Positions 6,034-13,289 of a stretch of DNA of 15,281 bases are shown one piece after another. Both the position numbers and the translations under genes were made by a program. Every line of letters starts with the position of its first letter. Position 1 is the first letter of the stretch. The DNA is from an uncultured bacterium (GTDB lineage: Bacteria > Planctomycetota > DG-23 > SLPQ01): contig CALMGO010000502.1 of the NCBI GenBank assembly GCA_937863625.1, positions 1-15,281 on the forward strand, read 5' to 3'. The notes below the pieces were generated by a model that searched no databases, was not told the origin of the DNA, and was given only the letters and a program-made list of their open reading frames with translations.

Positions 6034-7161
6034 ATGGCCGAAGTCTCTATCGAGAATGTAACAAAGATTTATCCAGGCGGCGTGTTGGCCGTTAAGGATG
6101 CGAGTCTGCGGGTCGAGGATCAGGAGTTTCTGGTTCTTGTAGGGCCGTCTGGTTGCGGGAAGTCGACAACGCTGCGCATGGTTGCCGGTCTTGAGGAGAT
6201 TACAGAGGGGATCATCCGCATAGGCGACAGGGTGGTCAACGACGTTCCCCCCAAGGACAGGGACATCGCTATGGTGTTCCAGAACTATGCGCTATATCCC
6301 CACATGACGGTTTACAAGAACATGGCGTTCGGTTTGAAACTTCGCGGTTACCCCAAGGCTGAGATCGACACGCGCGTAGCGGAGGCCGCTAAGATACTTG
6401 GGATAACGAACCTCCTGGACAGGAAACCTAAGGCTCTCTCTGGTGGCCAGAGGCAGCGCGTGGCCGTCGGTCGAGCGATAGTGCGCAAGCCCGCGGCGTT
6501 CCTTTTTGACGAGCCGCTTTCGAACCTTGACGCGAAGCTGCGTGTGGAAATGAGGGCGGAGCTTGCGAAGCTTCACCATCGCCTCCAGACGACGACCATA
6601 TACGTGACGCATGACCAGGTCGAGGCGATGACGCTTGGCGATCGGATTGTCGTCATGAACGATGGACTCATACAGCAGGTGGCGCCGCCGCTGGTGCTTT
6701 ATGATTATCCTGCGAACGTCTTCGTGGCCGGGTTCATCGGCACGCCTCCCATGAACTTCCTGAAGGGTTCGCTCGTGCGGGAAGGCCAGAAGGCGTACTT
6801 CAAGGCCGACGGAATAAAGATCAAGCTTGCACCGGACCTTGCCGGCCGCGTGGAAGCGCACATGGGCAAGGAAGTGAAGTTCGGGGTAAGGCCGGAAAAC
6901 GTCATGGTCAAGGGCTACACGAGCCTGAGCGAGGACGAAAATGTTGCAGCCAGCCAGGTGACGGTGGTCGAACCTCTCGGCGACGAGCAGATTGTGTACC
7001 TGCAGGCGGGAGGCCAGGACTTCATCGCCAAGGTTGACAGTCACGTGCGGCTCGAAGTAGGCGACACGACGCAGATGGTGTTTGACGTCGGAAGGGTCCA
7101 TGTTTTTGACAAGGATACCGGCGTCAATATATCGCTGCGCGAAAAAGCCGCGGTGGCTTAA
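6034..7161 (+). CDS. ugpC: ABC transporter ATP-binding protein, UgpC/MalK/MsmX family
   Basis: A 375-residue ATPase subunit of carbohydrate-type importers. It sits on the cytoplasmic face and powers a pair of membrane permeases. The nucleotide-binding domain has Walker A GPSGCGKST (37-45), Q-loop Gln83 in VFQNYALYPHMT, signature LSGGQRQR (135-142), Walker B FLFDEP (156-161), D-loop SNLDAKLR and switch His193. Residues about 236-375 form the C-terminal OB-fold (TOBE-type) regulatory domain of this family, with FGVRPENV at about 288-295. The length equals MalK/UgpC. No permease or solute-binding gene is present in the window, so it may be a shared ATPase serving several importers, as MsmX does in Bacillus. 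That is inference. The sugar or glycerol-phosphate specificity implied by the name is not shown. A strong terminator follows. Confidence 0.9.
   Translation: MAEVSIENVTKIYPGGVLAVKDASLRVEDQEFLVLVGPSGCGKSTTLRMVAGLEEITEGIIRIGDRVVNDVPPKDRDIAMVFQNYALYPHMTVYKNMAFGLKLRGYPKAEIDTRVAEAAKILGITNLLDRKPKALSGGQRQRVAVGRAIVRKPAAFLFDEPLSNLDAKLRVEMRAELAKLHHRLQTTTIYVTHDQVEAMTLGDRIVVMNDGLIQQVAPPLVLYDYPANVFVAGFIGTPPMNFLKGSLVREGQKAYFKADGIKIKLAPDLAGRVEAHMGKEVKFGVRPENVMVKGYTSLSEDENVAASQVTVVEPLGDEQIVYLQAGGQDFIAKVDSHVRLEVGDTTQMVFDVGRVHVFDKDTGVNISLREKAAVA
7106..7133 (+). promoter_or_regulatory. Candidate nusA operon promoter inside the ATPase gene
   Basis: A perfect TTGACA at 7106-7111 is followed after 16 nt by TATATC at 7128-7133, inside the last codons of the ATPase gene. 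Transcription from it would start near 7140 and pass through the terminator hairpin at 7190-7216 before nusA. Only 23 nt lie between that hairpin and nusA, so a promoter downstream of it is impossible. The hexamers could be coding coincidence (the TTGACA reads Phe-Asp-Lys). Confidence 0.35.
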
Positions 7162-7189
7162 AAGGCCTCGGAACGCCAGGGTTTTAACG

Positions 7190-7221
7190 AAAGAGTGGGA
7201 GAACATCCCACTCTTTTCTTT
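7190..7221 (+). terminator. Intrinsic terminator, possibly the nusA leader attenuator
   Basis: A perfect 11-bp inverted repeat (AAAGAGTGGGA at 7190-7200 and TCCCACTCTTT at 7206-7216) has a 5-nt loop and is followed by TCTTT. It ends transcription of the ATPase gene 28 nt after its stop. It also lies just 23 nt before the nusA start, so any transcript reaching nusA must read through it unless it begins inside the hairpin region. Confidence 0.88.
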
Positions 7222-7239
7222 AGAGCAATGAGGTGATAG

Positions 7240-8517
7240 ATGGGCGCTGAACTGCTTCGCATAGTTGATGCGATCCACAGGGACAAGAATATCGAGAAAG
7301 AGATCGTATTCAGGGGTATCGAGCTTGCGTTATCGAGCGCCGCACGCAAGCATTACAACCTGACTGATGCGAGCCAGGTTGATATTGCAATTGGTCGCGA
7401 CGACGGTGAGATCACCGCCGTGATCGATTCACGCAAGGTGGAGCCGGAGGAACTGGGCCGGATAGCCGCGCAGACCGCCAAGCAGGTTATCATACAGAAA
7501 ATCCGCGAGGCGGAGCAGGACGTCCTTTACGATGACTACTTGAAGCGTGTCGGGACCCTTGTCCATGGAACGGTGCAGCGCTTCGAGGGAGCCAACGTCA
7601 TTATCAATCTCGGCAAAGCGGAGGGCATCCTCCCGAGGTCCGAGCAGATATACAGCGAGAGTTATCAGCCTGGGGACCGCCTTCGCCTGCACATAAGCGA
7701 GGTCAAGAAAACCGGCTCGAAGGTTAGGATTGTTGTCAGCAGGACTGACCCGCAGCTTGTGCAGCGGCTTTTTGAGATGGAGGTTCCCGAAATCGCCGAG
7801 CATATTATCGCGATAAAGAGCATTGCGCGCGAGGCGGGGTATCGAAGCAAGATAGCCGTGGAATCGAACGACCCGAAGATAGACTGTGTCGGGGCCTGTG
7901 TCGGCGTCAGAGGCAGCAGGATCAAGAGTATAGTCGAGGAGCTTAACGGCGAGAAAATCGACATTGTCCGCTGGAGCGACAATCCCTATGAACTCGTGGC
8001 CGAGGCGCTCAAGCCCGCCAAGGTGGGGGATATCTATCTCGAAGAGTCCGAGCATATGGCCACCGTCGTTGTGGATGACAGCCAACTGTCGCTTGCGATC
8101 GGGCGGCGCGGACAGAACGTCCGGCTGGCCAGTCGGCTGAGCAGATGGGATATCGATATCGTTTCCAAAACGCAACTGGCTGAGCGTGCAAACGAGAGCA
8201 TATCTGAGCTCGCGAGCATAGCGCCGATCGGCGATGAGACCGCGGCGGTGCTTTATCGCGCGGGCTTTGAGACGCTGCAGGATCTGGCCGACGCGGGAAC
8301 CGAGAAACTGGCGGCAATGCCGGGTATCGGGCCTCAGAAGGCGTTGGAAATCATGGCCAGCCTGCGCGAGATGGCCGAGGAATATGCCAAGAAGGTAGCC
8401 AAGGAGGAGAACGAGGTGCAGGCTTCAGAAGCGAAGCCTGAGACTGAGCCGGCGGCGGAAGCTGAGGGTGCCGTGGAGGCACAAGAACGCGCCGAAGATT
8501 CGAAGACAAACGAATGA
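7240..8517 (+). CDS. nusA: Transcription termination/antitermination factor NusA
   Basis: This 425-residue RNA polymerase-associated elongation factor modulates pausing, intrinsic termination and rRNA antitermination. Domain order: N-terminal polymerase-binding domain (1-100), S1 domain (104-171, GTLVHGTVQRFEGANVIINLG region), KH1 (about 195-250, loop GVRG at 222-225) and KH2 (about 262-312, AIGRRGQNVRLA with GRRG at 288-291). A single C-terminal helix-hairpin-helix domain (about 325-380, LAAMPGIGPQKALEI) follows, then a short acidic tail (about 388-425, Glu/Ala-rich). The ATG at 7240 follows GAGGTGA at 7230-7236. It heads the translation cluster, and infB starts 15 nt after its stop in the same frame. 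The usual upstream partner rimP is not present. Control by the leader hairpin is possible. Confidence 0.96.
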   Translation: MGAELLRIVDAIHRDKNIEKEIVFRGIELALSSAARKHYNLTDASQVDIAIGRDDGEITAVIDSRKVEPEELGRIAAQTAKQVIIQKIREAEQDVLYDDYLKRVGTLVHGTVQRFEGANVIINLGKAEGILPRSEQIYSESYQPGDRLRLHISEVKKTGSKVRIVVSRTDPQLVQRLFEMEVPEIAEHIIAIKSIAREAGYRSKIAVESNDPKIDCVGACVGVRGSRIKSIVEELNGEKIDIVRWSDNPYELVAEALKPAKVGDIYLEESEHMATVVVDDSQLSLAIGRRGQNVRLASRLSRWDIDIVSKTQLAERANESISELASIAPIGDETAAVLYRAGFETLQDLADAGTEKLAAMPGIGPQKALEIMASLREMAEEYAKKVAKEENEVQASEAKPETEPAAEAEGAVEAQERAEDSKTNE

Positions 8518-8532
8518 TTTGGAGAGATTCCT

Positions 8533-11052
8533 TTGCCCATTCGTATTCATGAAATATCAAAGAAGTGGGGCATAAAGAGCGTTGACCTCGTCGATCGTCT
8601 TGAGGAACTGGGCGTCGAGGTGGCCAGCCACATGAGCACTGTCAGCGACGACGATGTCAAGCTGCTGGCCAACAGCATCGTGCGTCACCCGATAAAGCCC
8701 GGCAAGGCCGGCGCCCGGAAGAAGGCGGCCGCAAAGAAAGCCGCGGAGAAAAAGGCTGCTGAGGAGAAGGCCGCCGCCGAAAAGGCCGCGGTTGACAAAG
8801 CCGCCGCCGAAAAGGAGGCCGCTGACAGAGAGACCGCGGAGAAAAAGGCTGCTGAGGAGAAGGCTGCCGCAGAGGCCAGGATGGCCGAAGAACAGAAGGT
8901 GCGGGAAAGCGCCTCCTTGAAGGTGCAGACTCCCGAGCCGGCGCCTTCCACAAAGGATGGTGAAGTTGCCAGAGAAGCCACCCCGCCTGCCGCCGAAGAC
9001 AAAGCGCCGGGCGAAGTCGTCAAGCCAGCCGAACCGGCCAAGCCGGCGCCCCGGCCCGTTCACGGGAAGAAACCGGCCGCGCCGGTAGAGAAGATAGCAG
9101 TTGTCGACGAGGACGCGCTCAAGGAGCAGATGGTCAAGGCCGCTGCTATTGTTGAGAAGGAATCCAAAGAGGAGTCGAGAATCCTGCGGCGCATCATACT
9201 GCCGCCGCGGAAGAAGGCCAAGAAGAAGCAGAAATTCCCCGTCGGCAGGGGGCCGGCGGTCAGGGCGATTGTTGCTCCGTCGAAGCCGACCAAAGTCGAA
9301 CTGCAGGCTCCGGTATCGCTGAGGGACTTCTCGCAGGCTACCGGCATAAAGACCGGACAACTGGTCAAGAAACTCATGGACCTTGGCACGATGGCCAGTG
9401 TCAATCAGCCTATTCCTGACGAGATGGTCGAAGTGCTTGCGATGGAGTTTGGCGTTGAAGCGACGGTGCGCAAGGAGTACGACCCCGATGACGAACTGCG
9501 ACGCTTGGAGGAGCAGGTGAGCGACCCTGCCAAGCTGATGCCGCGGCCGCCCGTCGTAACACTTCTCGGGCACGTGGACCACGGCAAGACCTCCCTTCTC
9601 GACGCCATTAGACACAGTGACGTGGCGGCGGGAGAGTTCGGCGGGATCACCCAGCATGTCGGCGCATACAGGGTAAAGACCGACAGCGGGCACATTATCA
9701 CGTTTCTCGATACTCCCGGCCACGAGGCGTTCACCGAAATGCGCGCGCGGGGGGCCAACGTGACCGACATCGTGATACTCGTCGTAGCGGCGGATGACGG
9801 TGTGATGCCGCAGACGGTCGAGGCTGTCAACCACGCGAAGGCCGCCAAAGTCCCGATAGTGGTTGCGGTCAACAAGATCGATAAGCCCGACGCCCAGATT
9901 GAACGGGTCAAGCGGCAGCTGACCACTTATGAACTCCTCGCCGAAGAATGGGGTGGCGAGACGATTTTTGCTCCTGTGTCGGCGATTACAAAGGACGGCG
10001 TTGACAACCTGCTCGAAATGCTTGCGCTGCAGGCTGAGCTTCTTGAACTCAGTGCCGACCCGTCGCGTCCGGCGCTGGGGACTGTTATTGAGGCGCGACG
10101 CACCGAAGGCAAAGGTATAGTTGTCACCGTCCTCGTGCAGAACGGCACGCTCAAGTTAGGCGACGTGATGGTTGCCGGAGGAGCATACGGCAAGCTCAGG
10201 ATAATGAACGACGAACGGGGGCGCTCTGTGGATGCGGCCCTTCCGTCGACGCCGGTGGAGGTTTCCGGGTTTAACGAGGTTCCGGAGGCGGGCGACAAGT
10301 TTTACGTGCTTGACGACCTCCAGAAGGCGCGCGAAATAGCCGAGCGACGGCTCGCCCAGCGCCGCCAGCAGAGCATAGTATCGAGACCTCACGTGTCGCT
10401 TGAAAATCTTATGGAAAGTTTCGAATCGACCGGCACCAAAGAACTCAAACTTATCCTCAAGGCCGACGTCCAGGGCAGCGTAGAGGTTCTGCAGCGGACT
10501 CTCGCCGACATGTCGATACCGGAAGTGGCAGTACGCGTTATACACGCCGGCGTTGGCGGGATAAACGAGTCCGACGTGCTCCTGGCCGACGCCAGCGATG
10601 CGATCGTGCTCGGCTTCAACGTAGTTGCCGAGCAGGCGGCGCGCTCTGTGGCCGACCAGAAGAAGGTCGAGATCAGGCTTTATAATGTGATCTATCATCT
10701 CATGGAAGATATGAGGGCTGCGCTGGAGAACAGGCTGGAGCCGGAAATCCGCGAGGTCATACGGGGCCAGGCGGAGGTGAGAGACACATTTAAGGTGTCG
10801 AGGATCGGCACCATTGCCGGCTGCATGGTCACCAACGGTGTCATACCCCGAAGAGCCACTATCAGGGTGGCCAGGCAGGGCGTCGTGGTTCACGAAGGTC
10901 AGATAGACAGCCTCAAGCATTTCAAAGACGACGTGCGCGAAGTGCGCGAAGGGTTTGAATGCGGCATCAAGCTTGCCGGCTTTGACGACGTCAAGAACGG
11001 CGACGTGTTTGAGGCGTTTGAGACCGAGAAGATAGCGAGGAAGTTGGCATAG
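8533..11052 (+). CDS. infB: Translation initiation factor IF-2
   Basis: This 839-residue GTPase places initiator tRNA on the 30S subunit and promotes 50S joining. Residues 1-52 form an IF2_N domain (IRIHEISKKWGIKS at 3-16). Residues about 57-120 are a Lys/Ala/Glu-rich, probably helical linker. A Pro/Ala-rich stretch and the basic PPRKKAKKKQK (224-234) follow, then a second IF2_N-like domain (about 258-312). The G domain has GHVDHGKT (346-353), DTPGHE (393-398), NKID (447-450) and the SAI of G5 (483-485). Domains 2, 3 and the C-terminal tRNA-binding domain complete the usual length. The start is TTG: GGAGAG at 8521-8526 is 6 nt upstream, no ATG or GTG lies between the nusA stop and the conserved first strand, and starting later would cut the IF2_N domain. 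Confidence 0.96.
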   Translation: MPIRIHEISKKWGIKSVDLVDRLEELGVEVASHMSTVSDDDVKLLANSIVRHPIKPGKAGARKKAAAKKAAEKKAAEEKAAAEKAAVDKAAAEKEAADRETAEKKAAEEKAAAEARMAEEQKVRESASLKVQTPEPAPSTKDGEVAREATPPAAEDKAPGEVVKPAEPAKPAPRPVHGKKPAAPVEKIAVVDEDALKEQMVKAAAIVEKESKEESRILRRIILPPRKKAKKKQKFPVGRGPAVRAIVAPSKPTKVELQAPVSLRDFSQATGIKTGQLVKKLMDLGTMASVNQPIPDEMVEVLAMEFGVEATVRKEYDPDDELRRLEEQVSDPAKLMPRPPVVTLLGHVDHGKTSLLDAIRHSDVAAGEFGGITQHVGAYRVKTDSGHIITFLDTPGHEAFTEMRARGANVTDIVILVVAADDGVMPQTVEAVNHAKAAKVPIVVAVNKIDKPDAQIERVKRQLTTYELLAEEWGGETIFAPVSAITKDGVDNLLEMLALQAELLELSADPSRPALGTVIEARRTEGKGIVVTVLVQNGTLKLGDVMVAGGAYGKLRIMNDERGRSVDAALPSTPVEVSGFNEVPEAGDKFYVLDDLQKAREIAERRLAQRRQQSIVSRPHVSLENLMESFESTGTKELKLILKADVQGSVEVLQRTLADMSIPEVAVRVIHAGVGGINESDVLLADASDAIVLGFNVVAEQAARSVADQKKVEIRLYNVIYHLMEDMRAALENRLEPEIREVIRGQAEVRDTFKVSRIGTIAGCMVTNGVIPRRATIRVARQGVVVHEGQIDSLKHFKDDVREVREGFECGIKLAGFDDVKNGDVFEAFETEKIARKLA
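8741..8864 (+). repeat. Two identical 31-bp direct repeats in the IF-2 linker
   Basis: The 31 bases at 8741-8771 recur exactly at 8834-8864, 93 bp (31 codons) apart and in frame. Each encodes the same Ala/Glu/Lys heptad-like stretch around AEKKAAEEKA. Exact DNA identity, including synonymous positions, points to a recent internal duplication or slippage in the linker, not to protein-level selection alone. Confidence 0.85.
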
Positions 11053-11056
11053 AACG

Positions 11057-11338
11057 ATGGCCGTCGTCGTGGTCATGCTGAAAATGAGCCTGCCTGACGC
11101 GCATTCGCTTAAAGAAAAGCGAAGCGCGGTCAAAGGCCTCAAGGAACGGCTCAGGCAGAAGTTCAACGTGAGCGTGGCCGAGATGGACCTTCATGACGTG
11201 TGGCAGAGCGCGTGCCTGGGAGTCTGCGTCATTTCTCCAGACAAACGCTTTGCTGAAGGCGTGGCTTCAAAGGTCGCGGATTTTGTCCGCATGGACAGGC
11301 GGCTTGTCCTGCTTGACTATGAGGTGGAGGTGTTCTGA
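11057..11338 (+). CDS. ylxP: DUF503 family protein (YlxP-like)
   Basis: A 93-residue protein of the DUF503 family, the usual companion of infB and rbfA in many bacteria (YlxP in Bacillus). It has been linked to ribosome assembly, but its molecular role is not settled. The recognisable elements are the N-terminal strand VVVMLKMSLPDAHSLKEKR (4-22), the helix KGLKERLRQKFNVSVAEMD (26-44) and WQSACLGVCVIS (49-60). The length is normal. The ATG at 11057 begins 4 nt after the infB stop. Its own stop overlaps the rbfA start by one base (TGATG), so the three are almost certainly translated as a coupled unit. Confidence 0.9.
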   Translation: MAVVVVMLKMSLPDAHSLKEKRSAVKGLKERLRQKFNVSVAEMDLHDVWQSACLGVCVISPDKRFAEGVASKVADFVRMDRRLVLLDYEVEVF

Positions 11339-11682
11339 TGGCGCTGCGCAGAAAGGAAAGGCTTGCCGATGCCATCAAGGCCGAGGTCAGCAGAATCATA
11401 CTCTTCGAGATGACCGACCCGCGGGTGGGATTTGTAACCGTTACCGCTGTTGAACTCTCAGGGGACCTCAAACAGGCCAAAGTGAAAGTCAGCGTAATGG
11501 GCGATGAAAGAGAGCAGGCGGTGACGCTCAGCGTTATCCGTCATGCCAGAGGATACATCCAGAAACAACTGGGCGAAAAGCTTGTCACGCGAAGCGTGCC
11601 GATCATAAGCTTCGAAGCGGACGACTCCGTTAAGAGAAGCGTCCATCTGTCCAAGACCATAAGGGACGCGTTGGAGGGGTAA
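11338..11682 (+). CDS. rbfA: 30S ribosome-binding factor A
   Basis: This 114-residue KH-type RNA-binding protein acts late in 30S subunit maturation, near the 16S rRNA 5' end, and is important for cold growth in other bacteria. The signature sequence ILFEMTDPRVGFVTVTAVELSGDL (21-44) is followed by AKVKVSVMG, then RHARGYIQKQL (68-78) and RSVPIISFEADDSVKRS (85-101), all standard for RbfA and at normal length. Its ATG shares a base with the ylxP stop. The GAGGTGGAGGTG just upstream is the ribosome site. The following gene starts 5 nt after its stop. Confidence 0.94.
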   Translation: MALRRKERLADAIKAEVSRIILFEMTDPRVGFVTVTAVELSGDLKQAKVKVSVMGDEREQAVTLSVIRHARGYIQKQLGEKLVTRSVPIISFEADDSVKRSVHLSKTIRDALEG

Positions 11683-11687
11683 GTATC

Positions 11688-12362
11688 GTGGCTGCAAGAA
11701 AATCCCGGCTGGCGCCCGACGTGCTGACCATTCTGCGAAACAAGGGGCACCTCAAGAACATCCCGTCGCAGGGTGGCATGATGGAGGCGCTTCTTCTGGC
11801 GATTATTGCGCAGGGAGCGTCTGTGGCGGCGGCGCAGAAGGCGCTTAGCCGCGTCAAGGAGTCGGTTGTCAACTGGAATGAACTGCGCGTCACGCAACCG
11901 CCGGAGGTCGCGCGGATGCTTGTAGGCATCAAGGACGCCGACGCAAAGGCCGGCGCGATACATGACGTCCTCACCAGCATCTTTGAGGGTACGCACGATT
12001 TGGAGCTCAGATTCCTCGACAATGCCTCGGGCGAAGAAGCCAAGGATTTCCTCCGCGGCATAGCGGCGCTCAACGTCGAGATAGTGAACATGGTCATTCT
12101 CGCCGGTCGCGGCCATTTCACGATGGTGCCGGACTCGGATGTCTTGAGGGTGGTCAAGCGGCTCGGGATTGCCGGCAGGGTCTCAAGTGCCGGCAAGTGC
12201 ACCAAAGCGCTTGATGACATCCTGGGCGAGGAGAAGGCCTACCAGATGATGTTTTTGTTGAAAGAACTGTCGGAACACACGTGCATTTCACACAGCCCGC
12301 GGTGCCCCGAGTGCCCGCTTGCGGCTAAGTGTCCCAGCGCGCGTAAGTCGAAGGCAAGGTAG
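11688..12362 (+). CDS. Endonuclease III-like HhH-GPD protein with [4Fe-4S] cluster, divergent active site
   Basis: This 224-residue protein has the length and fold pattern of endonuclease III DNA glycosylases, which remove damaged pyrimidines. The C-terminal cluster motif is exact: C199-x6-C206-x2-C209-x5-C215. The second half of the active-site region is recognisable, with Asp149 in VPDSDVLRVVKRLG (147-160) matching the conserved Asp of VDTHIxRV. The helix-hairpin-helix before it is degraded: FLRGIAALNVEIVN (121-134) stands where LPGVGxKTAN is expected, with no lysine in the catalytic position. It could be a monofunctional glycosylase like MutY (which also lacks the Lys, though no MutY C-domain is present), a non-catalytic DNA binder, or a subfamily with another specificity. 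The GTG at 11688 follows GGAGGGG at 11673-11679. It lies between rbfA and hisG in one tight run. Confidence 0.8.
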   Translation: MAARKSRLAPDVLTILRNKGHLKNIPSQGGMMEALLLAIIAQGASVAAAQKALSRVKESVVNWNELRVTQPPEVARMLVGIKDADAKAGAIHDVLTSIFEGTHDLELRFLDNASGEEAKDFLRGIAALNVEIVNMVILAGRGHFTMVPDSDVLRVVKRLGIAGRVSSAGKCTKALDDILGEEKAYQMMFLLKELSEHTCISHSPRCPECPLAAKCPSARKSKAR

Positions 12363-12392
12363 CGCGGCCTGCTGAAGACCCCGGAGGAGTCG

Positions 12393-13280
12393 ATGTCCAA
12401 CACAGAATCCAGGAAGACGCTTAAGTTCGGTTTGCCAAAGGGAAGCCTCGAAAAGTCAACATTCGATCTCCTTGAGCATGCCGGGTACGACATATCCATC
12501 GGATCGCGCAGCTACTACCCGACCTTCTCCGATCCGGACATCCAGGGGATAATGTTTCGCGCGCAGGAGATGAGCCGATACGTGGAAAACGGCGTCGTCG
12601 ACCTGGGGCTGACCGGCCATGACTGGATTCTGGAAAACGGCAGCGAGGTCGTGGAAGTCGCTGAACTCGTATACTCAAAGCAGCGGCGTCAGCCGGCCCG
12701 GTGGGTGATAGCCGTTCCAGCCGAATCGGCCGTCGAGAAGGTCGAAGACCTTGACGGGAAACTCATCGCGACCGAACTTGTCGGCGTGACAAACAAGTTT
12801 TTCGAGAAGCGAGGGATCACCGCGAAGGTGGAGTTTTCCTGGGGCGCCACCGAGGTTAAGGCCAGGCTGGTCGACGCAATAGTGGAGGTCACCGAGACGG
12901 GATCAAGTCTTCGCGCCAACAATCTGCGTATTATTGACGTCGTGCTGACGTCCACGACGAGGCTTATTGCCAACAAGGAAGCGTGGAGCGACCCTTGGAA
13001 GCGAGAGAAGATTGAGAACATTTCCCTTCTTCTCAAGGGGGCTATCGTTGCGCGCGACATGGTCGGGCTTAAGCTGAACGTGTCGGCTGCCGACCTCGCG
13101 ACGGTTCTCGCCGTGTTGCCCGCGTTGAAGCACCCCACAGTGTCGCCGCTGGCGGGCAATGACTGGTTTGCGGTGGAGACGATAATCGAGGAGTCTGTTG
13201 TCAGGACGCTTATCCCCGACCTCAAGAAGGCCGGAGCGCAGGGCATAATAGAGTACCCGCTTAACAAGGTCATTCCTTAG
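12393..13280 (+). CDS. hisG: ATP phosphoribosyltransferase, long form
   Basis: This 295-residue enzyme catalyses the first step of histidine synthesis, joining ATP and phosphoribosyl pyrophosphate. The catalytic domain has LKFGLPKGSLEKST (10-23), the VDLGLTGHDWI segment (69-79) and the PRPP-binding motif DAIVEVTETGSSLRANNLR (161-179). Residues about 208-292 form the C-terminal domain that binds histidine in the long-form, feedback-inhibited enzyme, so no HisZ partner is needed. The ATG at 12393 follows GGAGGAG at 12383-12389. It sits 30 nt after the endonuclease III-like gene and 9 nt before the TPR gene. No other his gene is in the window. Feedback inhibition by histidine is expected from the family. 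I see no attenuator or T-box ahead of it. Confidence 0.94.
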   Translation: MSNTESRKTLKFGLPKGSLEKSTFDLLEHAGYDISIGSRSYYPTFSDPDIQGIMFRAQEMSRYVENGVVDLGLTGHDWILENGSEVVEVAELVYSKQRRQPARWVIAVPAESAVEKVEDLDGKLIATELVGVTNKFFEKRGITAKVEFSWGATEVKARLVDAIVEVTETGSSLRANNLRIIDVVLTSTTRLIANKEAWSDPWKREKIENISLLLKGAIVARDMVGLKLNVSAADLATVLAVLPALKHPTVSPLAGNDWFAVETIIEESVVRTLIPDLKKAGAQGIIEYPLNKVIP

Positions 13281-13289
13281 GAGGCTTTT

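Noticed and set aside
6292..7278. Minus-strand open frame (328 codons) opposite the ABC ATPase
   Set aside because: It crosses the terminator and the nusA start, has a His/Arg-rich composition without motifs, and is antisense to a clearly conserved ATPase.
8557..9834. Long minus-strand open frame (425 codons) opposite infB
   Set aside because: It lies entirely antisense to the IF-2 gene, is rich in Leu/Gly/Arg as expected from the complement of Ala/Lys/Glu codons, has no ribosome site or known domain, and is a GC-rich shadow.
10156..11166. Minus-strand open frame (336 codons) opposite infB and ylxP
   Set aside because: It is antisense to two well-identified genes and shows no recognisable domain or start signal.
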